This document shows positions 12,301 through 23,045 of a DNA stretch of 64,000 nucleotides, piece after piece. The stretch is from NCBI GenBank assembly GCA_930367205.1, contig OV884011.1, positions 104,833,139-104,897,138 of the forward strand, written 5' to 3'. The notes below the pieces were generated by a model. That model saw only the letters and a list, made by a program, of their open reading frames with translations, searched no databases and had not been told where the DNA came from. Origin of the DNA: Acanthosoma haemorrhoidale. Taxonomy: Eukaryota > Arthropoda > Insecta > Hemiptera > Acanthosomatidae. How positions within the stretch are numbered: position 1 is the first letter of the stretch; every line of letters starts with the position of its first letter. Both the position numbers and the translations under genes were made by a program.

Positions 12301-13340
12301 CATAAATTTGACATAATATTCTTAGAGGCTGAACGTGGGAATAAAACACAAAATTTATTTATGAATGTAAAAAATAACAACTATAAAAACCAGGAGGGCC
12401 CAAGAAATGAAAGCTGATATTGATAATGTTTCCCTTGTTACGATTGCCAAACCATTAATCGTCATCACTTCTCCATTTACACAATAAAATGGGCATCAAA
12501 TCCACAGTCTCAAGCTTCAAATCCACAGTCTCAAGCTTCAAATCCTCAGTTCTAGAATACAAGATCCCGTCTTTCTTTCTTTTACTCTTCCTCTTACTCA
12601 TAGAGCAGCAGTAGTATCCAATCAATGCTCCTTTCATGTTCGATCCGCGAACCTTTGCAGTTCTCTCGGTCCTAACATCGACTATAATATACCTATAGAA
12701 CCTCTATATATTATTACAGCAAATAATTTCCAGTGAGATAGTGAGATTATCAGTAATTAGGACCTTATTACCTAATTTAGGTTCAAATATAGTGATCAAA
12801 CGAGAAAGGATCGTGAGGATGGTGAGAGCCGACCCAAGACATGAAGTTGAAGTCGCCAGACACTCTACCCTACAGATCTTCCATTACTCAATTGGACCTG
12901 TCTTATACTCACAAACTCCTAATTTTGACGACGGTTACACAGTGAGTAGGTCTTGAAGACCGACGAAAACGACTGATGAACTGCTTCCTAAAATTCGACT
13001 TCGGGATCCCGAATATGACTGGTTACTGTTGTAATTTTAACGTAAATATTTCCTAGGACTCTCTTTCGATTAAAATACACGATTCACTCCTGCATTTCTT
13101 CTTTGCCCGATTATAACTAGTCCGAGCTTATATATAATATAACCCAATAATGGACCAGAATGTAAATCATCATTTGATTTTTGTATTTATTTCACAGCGA
13201 TTTTTTTCATGATGCTTTCCATTATTCTGTTATATGACCATTTTATTTTTCTATTTCTAGGATAGACAGAGTATCATTTGTATTCCCTTTTGGTATTATT
13301 ATTATTTCGTCCACGGGACAGCAAGACATCGGAAAGAGCT
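9361..13340. other. AT-rich non-coding stretch
   Basis: No gene is recognised across about 4 kb. It contains an 11-C run at 9367-9377, several T-runs, a short hairpin near 10079-10098 (GATGGTA with TACCATC) and the small tandem duplication at 12498-12552. Open frames are short and AT-driven. Confidence 0.5.
12498..12552 (+). repeat. 21-bp tandem duplication (2.6 units)
   Basis: The 21-bp unit beginning AAATCCACAGTC is repeated perfectly at 12498-12518 and 12519-12539, followed by a partial third unit that diverges after about 12 bases. This is a short minisatellite with no coding meaning that I can see. Confidence 0.85.
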
Positions 13341-13354
13341 GAAGCGGTACTGTA

Positions 13355-13500
13355 TAGGAGCAACAGGGCGCCAACAGGTCGCGTGTCGCCACCAACAAAG
13401 GCTCCTCCCCAGCAGAGTCCGGACTGCTCTACATTTCCGTGACTCCTGTTGCTCCTTCAACAGGTCCTCCATCGGCCATCAACAGGCACCTGTTGGCTTG
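13355..13500. promoter_or_regulatory. Dense CAACAGG/CCTGTTG cluster (candidate Snail- or bHLH-bound element)
   Basis: Six copies of the heptamer CAACAGG or its reverse complement occur in about 135 bp: 13361-13367, 13372-13378, 13445-13451, 13458-13464, 13480-13486 and 13489-13495. The last two form a palindrome with a 2-bp spacer (CAACAGGCACCTGTTG) that also contains the E-box CACCTG. CAACAGGTG is close to the known Snail-family binding consensus. The cluster lies in a GC-richer island (about 13300-13700) surrounded by AT-rich DNA. Binding and regulation are inferences. Confidence 0.4.
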
Positions 13501-14089
13501 TTGTAGCTGCAGCCTAGATGTCTACGTTTCCGTCTGAAATGTGAGCCTAAGCGGTTCGGTTCGAAACACCATTATTTAAGAGTCACCGCGGCATTCATTG
13601 TCAACGGTCACATTATCATTGTTTGCGTGGCTTACGTAATCAGGGATGTGAGCAATTGTAAGAACAAGCAAAATGGCAACCTTGTCAAAATAACCCAAAA
13701 TGTTTTAACAAACTATTTCAAGTACCTCAAGTAATAAACTGAATGGTTTTATTGGACGCATACTTTGGCCTATGGGTGAATATCCCACAATTCATTATTA
13801 ACCAAACCCATTCCAAACCAGCCGTTATGTTAGTATACATTCAGTAAGTAACCACCCTTCCACGCGAAAATGAAGAAATAAGCAATATGTATAACTCTCT
13901 GCTTATACTTAACAACCGGTAATGTATTTTGAGAGTTGTTTCTGTAGCTTTTAGGAACATTAATTTGTTTTCTTCTTCTTTAGAATCTAACACCATTTTG
14001 AGTACCATCATTCAATCAATGCCAACTAATTTGATTTGTATTCGCCTATCGGTGAAGTAATCTTGTGTAACAATTATGGCGGTTCACTA

Positions 14090-14480
14090 TGAAGACCTCC
14101 GATAGCTTATGACGACTCTATTCCAAAAATTAATTCCAGGTGACCCATTGCATTGCGACAAAGCCAGCCAGCCACCACCTGGCCTACAGAACTCGTTACA
14201 AAAATACGTTAATCAAATTGTAATGAGCGGGGCCCAGAGCACCGGGGCACCAGGGGGCCGTGAACGGGAAATTCGGAGCCGGCAAATGAGCGGCCCCCTC
14301 CTCGATTGATGGCACATTTCCATCAACCCCCTCCCTACCTACCGGGACTGGCCAATTTCAATGTAAATCTAAGCTTATAACTCACCGGCAAACGGGAGAG
14401 CATTACACCTAATTGGCAGGATTTCAGTCTCTTAATAAGGGAGTCGGCCCTTAAGCGCATTTAGTGAGTTTAGAATTTAG
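14090..14480. promoter_or_regulatory. GC-rich island with CTCF-like site
   Basis: The island contains GCACCAGGGGGC at 14247-14258, matching the core CTCF consensus CCASYAGRKGGC at 11 of 12 positions. AT-rich homeodomain-like words and repeated CGG words surround it. CTCF is present in many insects, so an insulator or loop anchor is plausible but unproven. A 66-codon frame at 14109-14309 is not convincing as a gene. Confidence 0.35.
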
Positions 14481-16254
14481 ATTAAGAGCTTATTTACCTA
14501 GAGAACAGATAAATAACGACGCCGTTATTATGAAAAAAAAAACACAATTTCGTAAACCTTCCTCCTATGTTTAATAGCCATGACCAAATTAATAACATAA
14601 AAATTACAGTAAATATAACGTTATCTATTCCCAGGATTCAATAACTTCTAAACAAAACGAACTTGAGCAGATAGGTCACAGGAAATAACAATCATAAAAC
14701 TTTTAAGATTATAGGATCAAGTGTACAGTAATAAGAGGAACAAACATAAAAAGAGAACAGACGCACTCTCACAGAAGTGATAATTGCCACTCGGCACCGT
14801 ACCACGAATGGCAGGGCAAACGTGTCACTTGTGCAAATATTAAATCAAACAGATAAGCCTGGCACATGCTAATACATTTGGCCTATGTAAACAGTTCGTA
14901 AACTTCCGTCTTGCTATCTCTAAACAGAAAGTTAGCTTAACCGTTAGGTAGCCGCAGCAGTTGGGTTTGACGTTATGCCCATTCCAAATAGTTCAAAAAG
15001 AACAGATTAGTGGTGAGCTATTAATCATTTATAAAGGAGCTACTTAGTATTAATAATCAGAAACTAGTAATTAGCACAAAGAAAAGTTTGAAATTCTTTA
15101 GTAAAAAATAAATAAAGTATGATGACACAAATTGAAGAGTTTTGTTGCGGGATCGAATATATTTCAAAGTCAGTTTTATTAACTTCTAATTAATAGTCCG
15201 CTAAAGTCTCAACTCATACTAAATATTTTATACATACATATGATAAGGTTAGCATTTATTTTTAATAGTCAATTAATGACAGATTTTCTTTTATTCTTAA
15301 CAAAACGGGACATTAGGAGAAGCTTACGTAAAACATATCTCCGACTCTATGTGAAACCGGGGTTTTAAATAATATTTAATACATATTGATTGATACTCTA
15401 CCCAATACACCAGAAATATATTTATTCTTTAATAACCATACACATATTTTACGGAATTGACAGTATGTTTCAAATTGTCGGATCATCAAAGAAAAGCCCC
15501 ATGTAAAATTTCTGTTTCTAGGTCGAACAGTAGGCTTAAAATCACCAGACTGAAAGTGGTAGGAGTGAGCTAAACAGGTTTCAAGTTTCGCAAATACAAA
15601 AGATCTATAAAATTCTCAATAATAAGATTGAATAGTAATACGATTCAGTTTACATACATTAAACAGGTTGTAGGTAACTTATGATCTATAGTTTCTTTTT
15701 GTGAGCTATTCATACATTATCAGTCGCCAACAACAAATATTACCCATAAAGCCGTTATCACTCGCCATAAAAAATGACAGAACTGATAAATGTTGACAAC
15801 ACTTAATTTTTTTTTTTTTAATAAAATGTTAAGTTGAAGAGTATTATAAATGATTGTGCATAATGGATCCTATGCCAGACGGGGAATGAAAGAAAATTTC
15901 AGATTTGGCTTTACAAATATCCCGGACTGAATGGAGAAGGGCTGGTATTATTCCCTGAGAGTTCTTTCGTTTTTGCCCTTATTTTTCCTTCCTCCCTGCT
16001 GAGTCCTTTGTCCAAGTACTATTCTATTTCACATTGAGTATTGCAGCACAATTCCCTTCATAGCTTCCTCTTCTCTTCGGTCGAATTGTTGAGAGAGTAC
16101 CGGCGACAAACCTGTAGTTAAAATGCAATGGTGTTCATCATAAACCACTATGCCACGAGTCAGAAATACATACTTTAAACCGAACCTAAGGTCCAACAGT
16201 TAAAAAAAATTACTTCGCCTTCAATTAAAATTAAAAAAATCTTTTGAGATATAT
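14481..16254. other. AT-rich non-coding stretch
   Basis: No gene or clear repeat is recognised. A T-run lies near 15808-15820. Confidence 0.5.
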
Positions 16255-16385
16255 AACTTCTTTATTATGCTAAAATTACAATCTGGCTTATTAGGCAATA
16301 AATAATTGACATAAATGTTCTCATTCATACCATATTTACAATTCAACATTCACTCGCTCATTCATACAATATTTATTGTAGCGCT
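16255..16385 (-). mobile_element. Jockey-like retrotransposon, copy D (3' terminus only)
   Basis: Read on the minus strand, this fragment carries the GAATGAGCGAGTGAATG segment, the GAGAACATTTAT segment and the terminal GCCAGATTGTAATTTTAG block followed by AATAAAGAAGTT. The same order ends copies A and C. Only about 130 bp of the 3' UTR survive. A 60-codon plus-strand frame here is a shadow of the repeat. Confidence 0.75.
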
Positions 16386-16540
16386 AATCAATTTGAAAGC
16401 GAACAAAATTTGCTTAAAACATTTTTTCTTGAAAAAAACACTAAGCAAGAAAGATACAGCTTTTAAAGTAGCACAACATTTACCAGATTTGCCATAATTT
16501 TACATAACTATGATCGCCACCTTCTTTTAAAGTTAAAAGT

Positions 16541-16619
16541 AATAAATAAATAAATAAATATATATATATATATAGTAAATAATAATATAAATAATATAAA
16601 TATAGTAAATAATAATAAT
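16541..16619 (+). repeat. AATA/TA microsatellite with short duplications
   Basis: Tandem AATA units (16541-16560) pass into TA repeats (to about 16574), then a TATAGTAAATAATAAT segment that occurs twice, near 16571 and 16601. Confidence 0.85.
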
Positions 16620-17779
16620 TTTTGTAGTCGTAAAGACATGATGACACTGGAGTCGCAGAAAATCATTATCATTGACTAGAAACGTAATAAATAACTATAT
16701 AAACAATGATTGTAATCATGCTAAAATACATTATATATACCTATTGTAGGTTATTAGGTTAAATAATTGACCTCATTTAACCAGGTACATACAGTCTGTA
16801 CAGTTGTTATTTGCTGTTATAATATTTATTACAAATGGTATTTTTTAATTAAAAAATTTTTTTTTACGATTTCACAACCAATGCTTTTATAAATTTACCT
16901 GTTTTTCATACACACCCAGATATGTGTAAGTAATGTCACGCCAAATCATGATCCGTTTCTCACTTAATATCGGGTTCGGATAAAAAGGTTTTAAGCAAAT
17001 GTTATAGATAAGTTTCTTTTCTTCCAAATGCCTAGTAAAAGAACTATCGCTAACATTCCAAAAACCTAAAACAGTCAAAAGTTTTTTTGGCTGCCAAATA
17101 TTAACCCCGGGGGGGGGGAGGAGGTCCAAAACTCATATTCTTACTACTACTAAAATCTACTAAGATAAAAAAGCCTACCTAACCTTTTTCACGGTAACTA
17201 AAATGACCCACCCAGTGACTTGACTAGTAGCTAATTACTGTGTTCAGATTAATTTTATCTGAATATGAGAATTATTAACTTTTAATACCACACGCATTGA
17301 GAATGGCATCTTTTGTACATTTTTCGCAAACAGATCTTCGAAAGTGGTTTATGGTCAGCCACTCAGGAGGCAACGTGACGGGAGATTCTGAACAATCATG
17401 CAACTAACCTTTAGTACAGCACTGTTATTTACTTTACAAGCACTGTTTACCTCGCACTGTACGTCATGTCTCGCACGTTTTAGTCAATTTTATAAAGATG
17501 TACGAAGCCCTCTAACAGAGCCCCCGGCATATCACATTTGAGAAAATCGATTAGGGTGTACATTATTTAAAAAAATTAATAGTTAACTCCGGAAGAACAA
17601 TAGAAAAAAAACTCGTGTTTTCACATCCTCTACTACTAACCTCATCATTGGGTAACCTGTTCAACCAAAAAAAAATAATAATATGTCGTTAATAAGACGT
17701 AGTTGGTAGGTTGAGTTTGGTTGCTTGTCTTTCTACTTTAATTTCGACTTTTTTAACTTAATTCGCAACGCCTATTGCA
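16620..17779. other. AT-rich non-coding stretch
   Basis: No gene is recognised. A ten-G run lies at 17109-17118. An 80-codon minus-strand frame (16887-17129) has no recognisable domain. Confidence 0.5.
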
Positions 17780-18310
17780 CATTATCACCACATAACTGTG
17801 TAAACTCCGACCAGAGCAACGCCAAAGAAAAAATCCATCGCGGACGAGGACTCCAGAGGTAAAAGTCAACATGCAACCAACCACAGCCTACAGGGCCCAG
17901 AACTCCTTAAAATTGCTACGAAGAGCCATTGATAATGCGTTACATCAGCTTTAACCAACTATAATTAGCAGTTTTGTGAAAATGTCAACGTACCCAAGGC
18001 CACTATGAACAAGAGCAGAGCAGAAGAGACAGCAGTCCGAGATGCGGTGAGCAGGTGGGCAACGATATTTACCGCCGCCAGGGGCTACCACCCTTAATAT
18101 TTATACCGGATCAGGTGAGGAGAGCAGATTTATAGGAGCATGAATCACTGGCCACAGTCACAACAGCGGGACCAATGGAAATATCACCCTCTTTCAGTTT
18201 TATTTGTCTCAGCCCCCCCCCCGCAGGCCTCCTGCCTCCCGTGCCTCCACAAATAAAATATCAGCAGCTCATGTGTCTTCGTGACGTCCCATCCTATCAA
18301 GTATGAATGA
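17780..18310. promoter_or_regulatory. GC-richer island (candidate regulatory element)
   Basis: About 500 bp of mixed-composition DNA stands out from the flanks. It includes ATATTTACCGCCGCC and TTAATATTTATACC segments, E-box-like words such as CAGCTC and CAGGTG, a ten-C run at 18213-18222 and a TGACGT word near 18280. No long open frame is present. Function is inferred from composition only. Confidence 0.25.
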
Positions 18311-18699
18311 TCGTAATAAATAATTCGCTCTTCGTACTCGAATGAATGAATATATTCTACCCGACCATCTGGCTAAGGGCAATGACAGGTATTAAGTGAT
18401 GGAGGGTAAAATGTACAGAACTGCACCCTTGATCAATATTTGTGAACTTCTTTAAAACAACCCTGAATATAATATCTTAACTGAAGGCGAAATATATATG
18501 TAATACTGTTAATCACATATCCACCTGATTGTTCACAACAAATCTACCTTAAAATCTTTCAAACCTTATATACATTTGATTAAAATATAGGTTGTCCCAG
18601 AATTAACGCAAGATTTGAATTTGGCGCCATTTGGGCGGTAAAGTGCTGGCAACCTTAAAAAAAAACAATTTGACAGCTGACAAATTAGGGTTAGTAAAA

Positions 18700-18828
18700 A
18701 TGGAGCGTTACACGATAGAACAACGTGTGTTTATTGCTAAACATTATCTCAAAAATAATAAAAGTTTGGCGGCCGCAGTTCGAAAATTTCATATAAAATA
18801 TTGTCGGAATAGTGTTTTGACTTCATAA
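18700..18828 (+). pseudogene. Mariner-type transposase, N-terminal fragment
   Basis: The frame starts at an ATG (18700-18702) and reads MERYTIEQRVFIAKHY followed by a KSLAAAVRKF helix, typical of the DNA-binding helix-turn-helix N-terminus of a mariner-like transposase. It stops after about 42 codons; homology continues past the stop in shifted frames to about 18970 (a GRP linker-like segment near 18890 and a VVENPGTS segment near 18945). The upstream in-frame region back to 18631 is probably untranslated leader. Confidence 0.75.
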
Positions 18829-19014
18829 ACTGTATAGATTAATTGAAAAATTTAGGAAGACTGGATAAGTTGGAGACACTTAACACACTGGTCGTCCAAA
18901 AACAAGCCGTTCAAATGTCAATATCGAAGCCGTGCGTGAGAGTGTTGTTGAAAATCCAGGAACATCAATTCGGCATCGTAAACACAATTTTTTGTGCCGA
19001 AATTGGACGATATT

Positions 19015-19357
19015 GATGTGACCAATATGTAGTTTCAACAAGATGGTGCCACATGCCAAACTGCCCATGAAACAATTCAAATACTGCATGAGACATTACC
19101 AGGTCGTGTACTCTCTCGTTTCGGTGATCAGAATTGGCCCCCTAGATCGTGTGATTTAACACCTTAGATTTCTTTTTATCAAAGGTGTATGTCAACAAGC
19201 CCACACCCACCCGTGCATTAAAAGAGGAAATTCAACGCTGCATCAACGAAATTCAACCACATTTATGCCCAATGGTCATGGAAAATTTCGACAAAAGAGT
19301 GAGTATGTGCCAGCAAAGTCGTGGAGGCCATTTGCCCGATGTGTTATTCCATAAATA
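19015..19357 (+). pseudogene. Mariner-type transposase, catalytic C-terminal fragment
   Basis: Broken frames show FQQDGATC near 19033 (the second catalytic Asp block), a PGRVLSRFGDQNWPPRS segment near 19098-19148 and a DLTP block just after, then a KEEIQRCINEIQP segment near 19225-19260. These are hallmarks of DDE/D transposases of the mariner group. A stop replaces an expected residue just before FQQDGA and another follows DLTP. The first catalytic Asp region lies in the deleted middle. A minus-strand open frame at 18880-19089 is a shadow. Confidence 0.75.
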
Positions 19358-19461
19358 ACCCTATCCTATCTACTTTATAATTCAATAAAAAAATAACAAC
19401 AAAAATACTAAAAACTGTGTTTTCTATTTAAATCAAATCTTGCGTTAAATCTGGGACACCC

Positions 19462-22400
19462 TTAACTTTGTTGCGTACAATACCTTACAGTAACTTATGT
19501 TTAAAATCAATTCTGTTATCAGATGTAACAAAAAAAATGAGAAAATTGTAATTAACAATTTCACTAACCCTGACAATGATAATGCTGTAATAGTCCTTAA
19601 AGTAAATATTGGATAAAAAATAATGGTTTCATTAGAGTTCCTCCCCCCCCCCCCTGGGTGCCAGTCAGAGACACTAGGAAATTATCAAAACAACCTGGTC
19701 ACTGTTTCTGGAGGAAGTTTAGATAGAAGCTAACATACCATAAAAAGAGAGGGTAAGATTTAACAAATCAGTTTTCCAAATAACGAAGAATGCAACTAGG
19801 ACCGTTAAATGTTGGTAAGTCGAAAATAATAAGGCATTCACGAAATTCATTCTTGCGTCATCAACCAAAGGTCAATTCCTGAAAACACTCGCAGGTTCTT
19901 GCAAGAGGTTCTGCTTCATAGAATTTTTTATTTCATTATTTAAGTAAGTGATTAGGCTTATATTTTACGCTATAAATTTCGTATTAATATAAAGACAATT
20001 GTGAATAAATTGAAGAAAAGAAATTGAATTAAATATAACCAAATCAAAATTTAGCAATTAAACAAGTTGTAGAAATAGCAGAGATGAAATGAATATTTGC
20101 CTCAAATTAAATAGCAATATCGAATCAAATAGAGCCTAATATATTGAACGAATTATTATGAAGGATTATTTAAGTGGGAACGAAATCCTCACTGAATTCA
20201 CATCTCAAACAATAAAGCTGTTCAAGAAAATTGTAATTTTTAAAATACAGATCTTTAATATTAAGATTATTTGACAATCTCAGCGACTCGCGCTCAGTAC
20301 AGGTCAGCTTTAATAGATAGATTTTAAAGCAGTATTTTTACCAGGCAACAGGTGAATGAATGACAATATAGATGCAATTGTAACCATAAACTTCATTTTA
20401 AAACATAGTTTAACCAATTAAACAAGGTTGTAAGTATAATGACTTTTAAATTTAAAAATGATAGACACAATAAGAAATGAAAATATAATGCATATATTTA
20501 CAGGCGAGAGACATTTTGAAAGAAGCCAAAGATGGCGAGTAAAGGCTGGTGCTAAATTGGCTCTATCCGGCTTATGTATATGAATGGCCGTATCCAATGG
20601 CGACCATCACTTTTTTTATAATTTTATTTCTGCATGTTAAGTGGGATTACTATTTCTATTATAATGTTTTTTTATTTTTTAGCATTTCTACAATTAAAAA
20701 AATTGAATTTATATTTTAGTATTGTGTTACGAGATCCTTTTTATAAATCAAACTGGAAACGTGTCATTCGTTTAAGGTATTTGCATCCGCTAACATTTTG
20801 GAAAATTAAGTAAATAAATATAACACGAAAGTATATACAATGTATATATTTATATATGGGTACGATTAATCAATAAAGACGCTTAATGAATGGAATTATA
20901 TTTCACCAAGGGAATTTTAAGCGTGCTTAACCCGGCGTCTGACAATGTATGAAACCAAATTTCCATTCATGTATGTTCTACTGAGCCATATTTATATTCA
21001 TATAGGAGTTCACTGAACACTACTACATATCTACAAGATTCTAAAAACCAACAAGCTACAAATAAAGAATCATACAACTGTAAATAAGGATAAAAGAAAC
21101 ATTTATAATACACACATAATATCAAAAAATCTCTTTTCTACTTCTGAAACATTAGCTACCGTAAAATGTTAAGTTGTGAAACGATTATTATAGATTGGAG
21201 GGTTGAAGTTAAATATAAAGTGGCACTACGTCATCGCCAACTATTATGATACTCCTCGACCATCATTTCACTTTTAAAAACTGGATTCGTTACTCATTTT
21301 CCCTCGTAATCCTCTCAAAGGAGCATCTACCAGGCCCTCAGAGAAATTCCTTAAGAAAGATGCAGGGAACAGAACATAGAATTCTGTCATTAAAGGTTAG
21401 ACGAGTAAACCATTAGACCACGGCAAAGAATAAAATAAATTATGAGAATACGAGTAGGCAATCATAGTTATACTGCTTTAAATAGTTAAATAGTTTATAC
21501 AAACCTACTTTCTTTTTAGTTATAGAATTATAATACTAAATGAATATCATTTATATACAAAGTATTTTTGAGAGTTTGGTCCAGATGCACTTTTGTATTT
21601 TTATAATTTAATTCCTGATAAATGTCTATATATCTATAGACCTATAGGCCAAAAGCCTTGTATTTATACGTAAAAAAAAAGTCAACGTTACATCCATTCG
21701 GCATCTTCAACATTGACAAGATCAATAGAAATTTAAAACAATGTATATGTAACTTTACACAATATTATTTTAGCTGTTCCCTTGAAGTAGATTCAAAACA
21801 TTTTTAATGGTGATATTTGAAAGTATATTTAAAAAAAACTGAGGAACTATATTATTGTAAAGCCTTAGTATTTAGTTAAATAATCTTTGTAGAGGAGAGT
21901 ATTTTAAAAGAAAAGCTTTATTATTTACAAGCAAGTACTTTGTAAGTACAAGCAAAACACCGGTATATACAAATATTAAGAGTTATGATACTACATACTA
22001 CTGGGTCGGGGGGGGGGGGGTGTTTAGGGACTAGCGTCTGAGAGACAAGTGTCAACAAGTGAGGACTGCAACTAAAGCTGAGACATATGTGAACATAAGA
22101 AGGGTTGTTTCAGGAATTGGGATGGATGTGGTCGCTTACTTAAAAAATAACAAGAAACACCAGTGACTTCCATGAAGTCCCGAGGGAGGTATACACTAGA
22201 AGGGGCTTTTAGCCTTATTTATAATATTAGGATTATAATATTCTTAGCATTATATAACTTTTCAAAAATGAAAATTATACAGTATCAACTTAGAAATTTT
22301 AAAATGGTTTTATTAGCATTGGATGAGAAAGACACAGAACCTCTACAGGTTTAACTAAAGAAACCAAGGAATGAAAACACCGAATCTAATCAAAGAGAAA

Positions 22401-22679
22401 AAACGACAACTAGAGGCCGTAAACGGTATGAAAAGAGGTATGTAAGGGGGGGAAAACTCTAACACCAAGGATCAAGCGAACGACATATGCTGAAACGGTG
22501 AAGTATAGAAGATTAATTTGTTTACCCCAGGAGGAAACTAAAATATTAATAGCTAATTGTATATCGCACGCCTGGAGGCGTAATATTTTTGAAGAGAAAA
22601 ATGAACAAGACGCGCGCATTAGCAGTAGACAATGGCTGCATCGGGTGCTTTCCTGGAAATAATTAGTTATCTCTTTGTA
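19462..22679. other. AT-rich non-coding stretch
   Basis: No gene is recognised. Features of note are a 12-C run at 19643-19654, a 13-G run at 22008-22020 and, on the minus strand at about 21402-21420, an A-box-like TGGTCTAATGGTTTACTCG resembling a tRNA-derived SINE head without a clear B box. Confidence 0.45.
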
Positions 22680-23045
22680 AAAGTCCATTAGACTGAGTGA
22701 GAGAGAGAGAGGGCAACTGCCCCCGATGTGATTGCACAAAGGACCCACCTCGCATATTCAGTATCCCTTCATCCAGGCTTATTATTTGTAGAACAAGAGG
22801 GCAGAGGACCACCGGAGCTTGGGGGTCCGAGGACGCTGCTTTTGTTCCGTTATTAACCCCAGCCCCGCTTCAGAGCATTATTAACTGCACAACATCCTCG
22901 GATAATCTCTAGCGACATACAAAAATATCTCGGAGGAAAAATGTACAAAAACCTCACCCCCTCACCTCCATGCCCTCCTAGGATAATCCCTACCCCTACA
23001 GGAACGATTGTTTCATTGCCTCCCTCTACGGGTATTTTTTTATTC
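22680..23045. promoter_or_regulatory. GC-richer island with GA tract (candidate regulatory element)
   Basis: The block begins with a (GA) tract near 22693-22711 and continues with mixed-composition DNA containing ATTATTAACTGCAC-type words. Three overlapping short open frames on both strands argue against a real gene. Function is inferred only. Confidence 0.25.

Larger units (their letters stand above)
18590..19461 (+). mobile_element. Tc1/mariner-superfamily transposon relic with both terminal inverted repeats
   Basis: The element is 872 bp. The left end begins GGTTGTCCCAGAATTAACG and the right end, reverse-complemented, begins GGGTGTCCCAGATTTAACG. The match continues through CAAGATTTGA for about 28 bp. 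A TA precedes the left end, as expected for this superfamily, while the right flank (TTA) is altered. Inside are an N-terminal transposase fragment (18700-18828) and C-terminal fragments (about 19015-19355), with the middle of the gene missing and many stops. The length is well below the roughly 1.3 kb of an intact element of this type. It cannot encode an active transposase. Confidence 0.9.

Noticed and set aside
18880..19089. 69-codon minus-strand open frame
   Set aside because: It is the antisense shadow of the mariner transposase relic.
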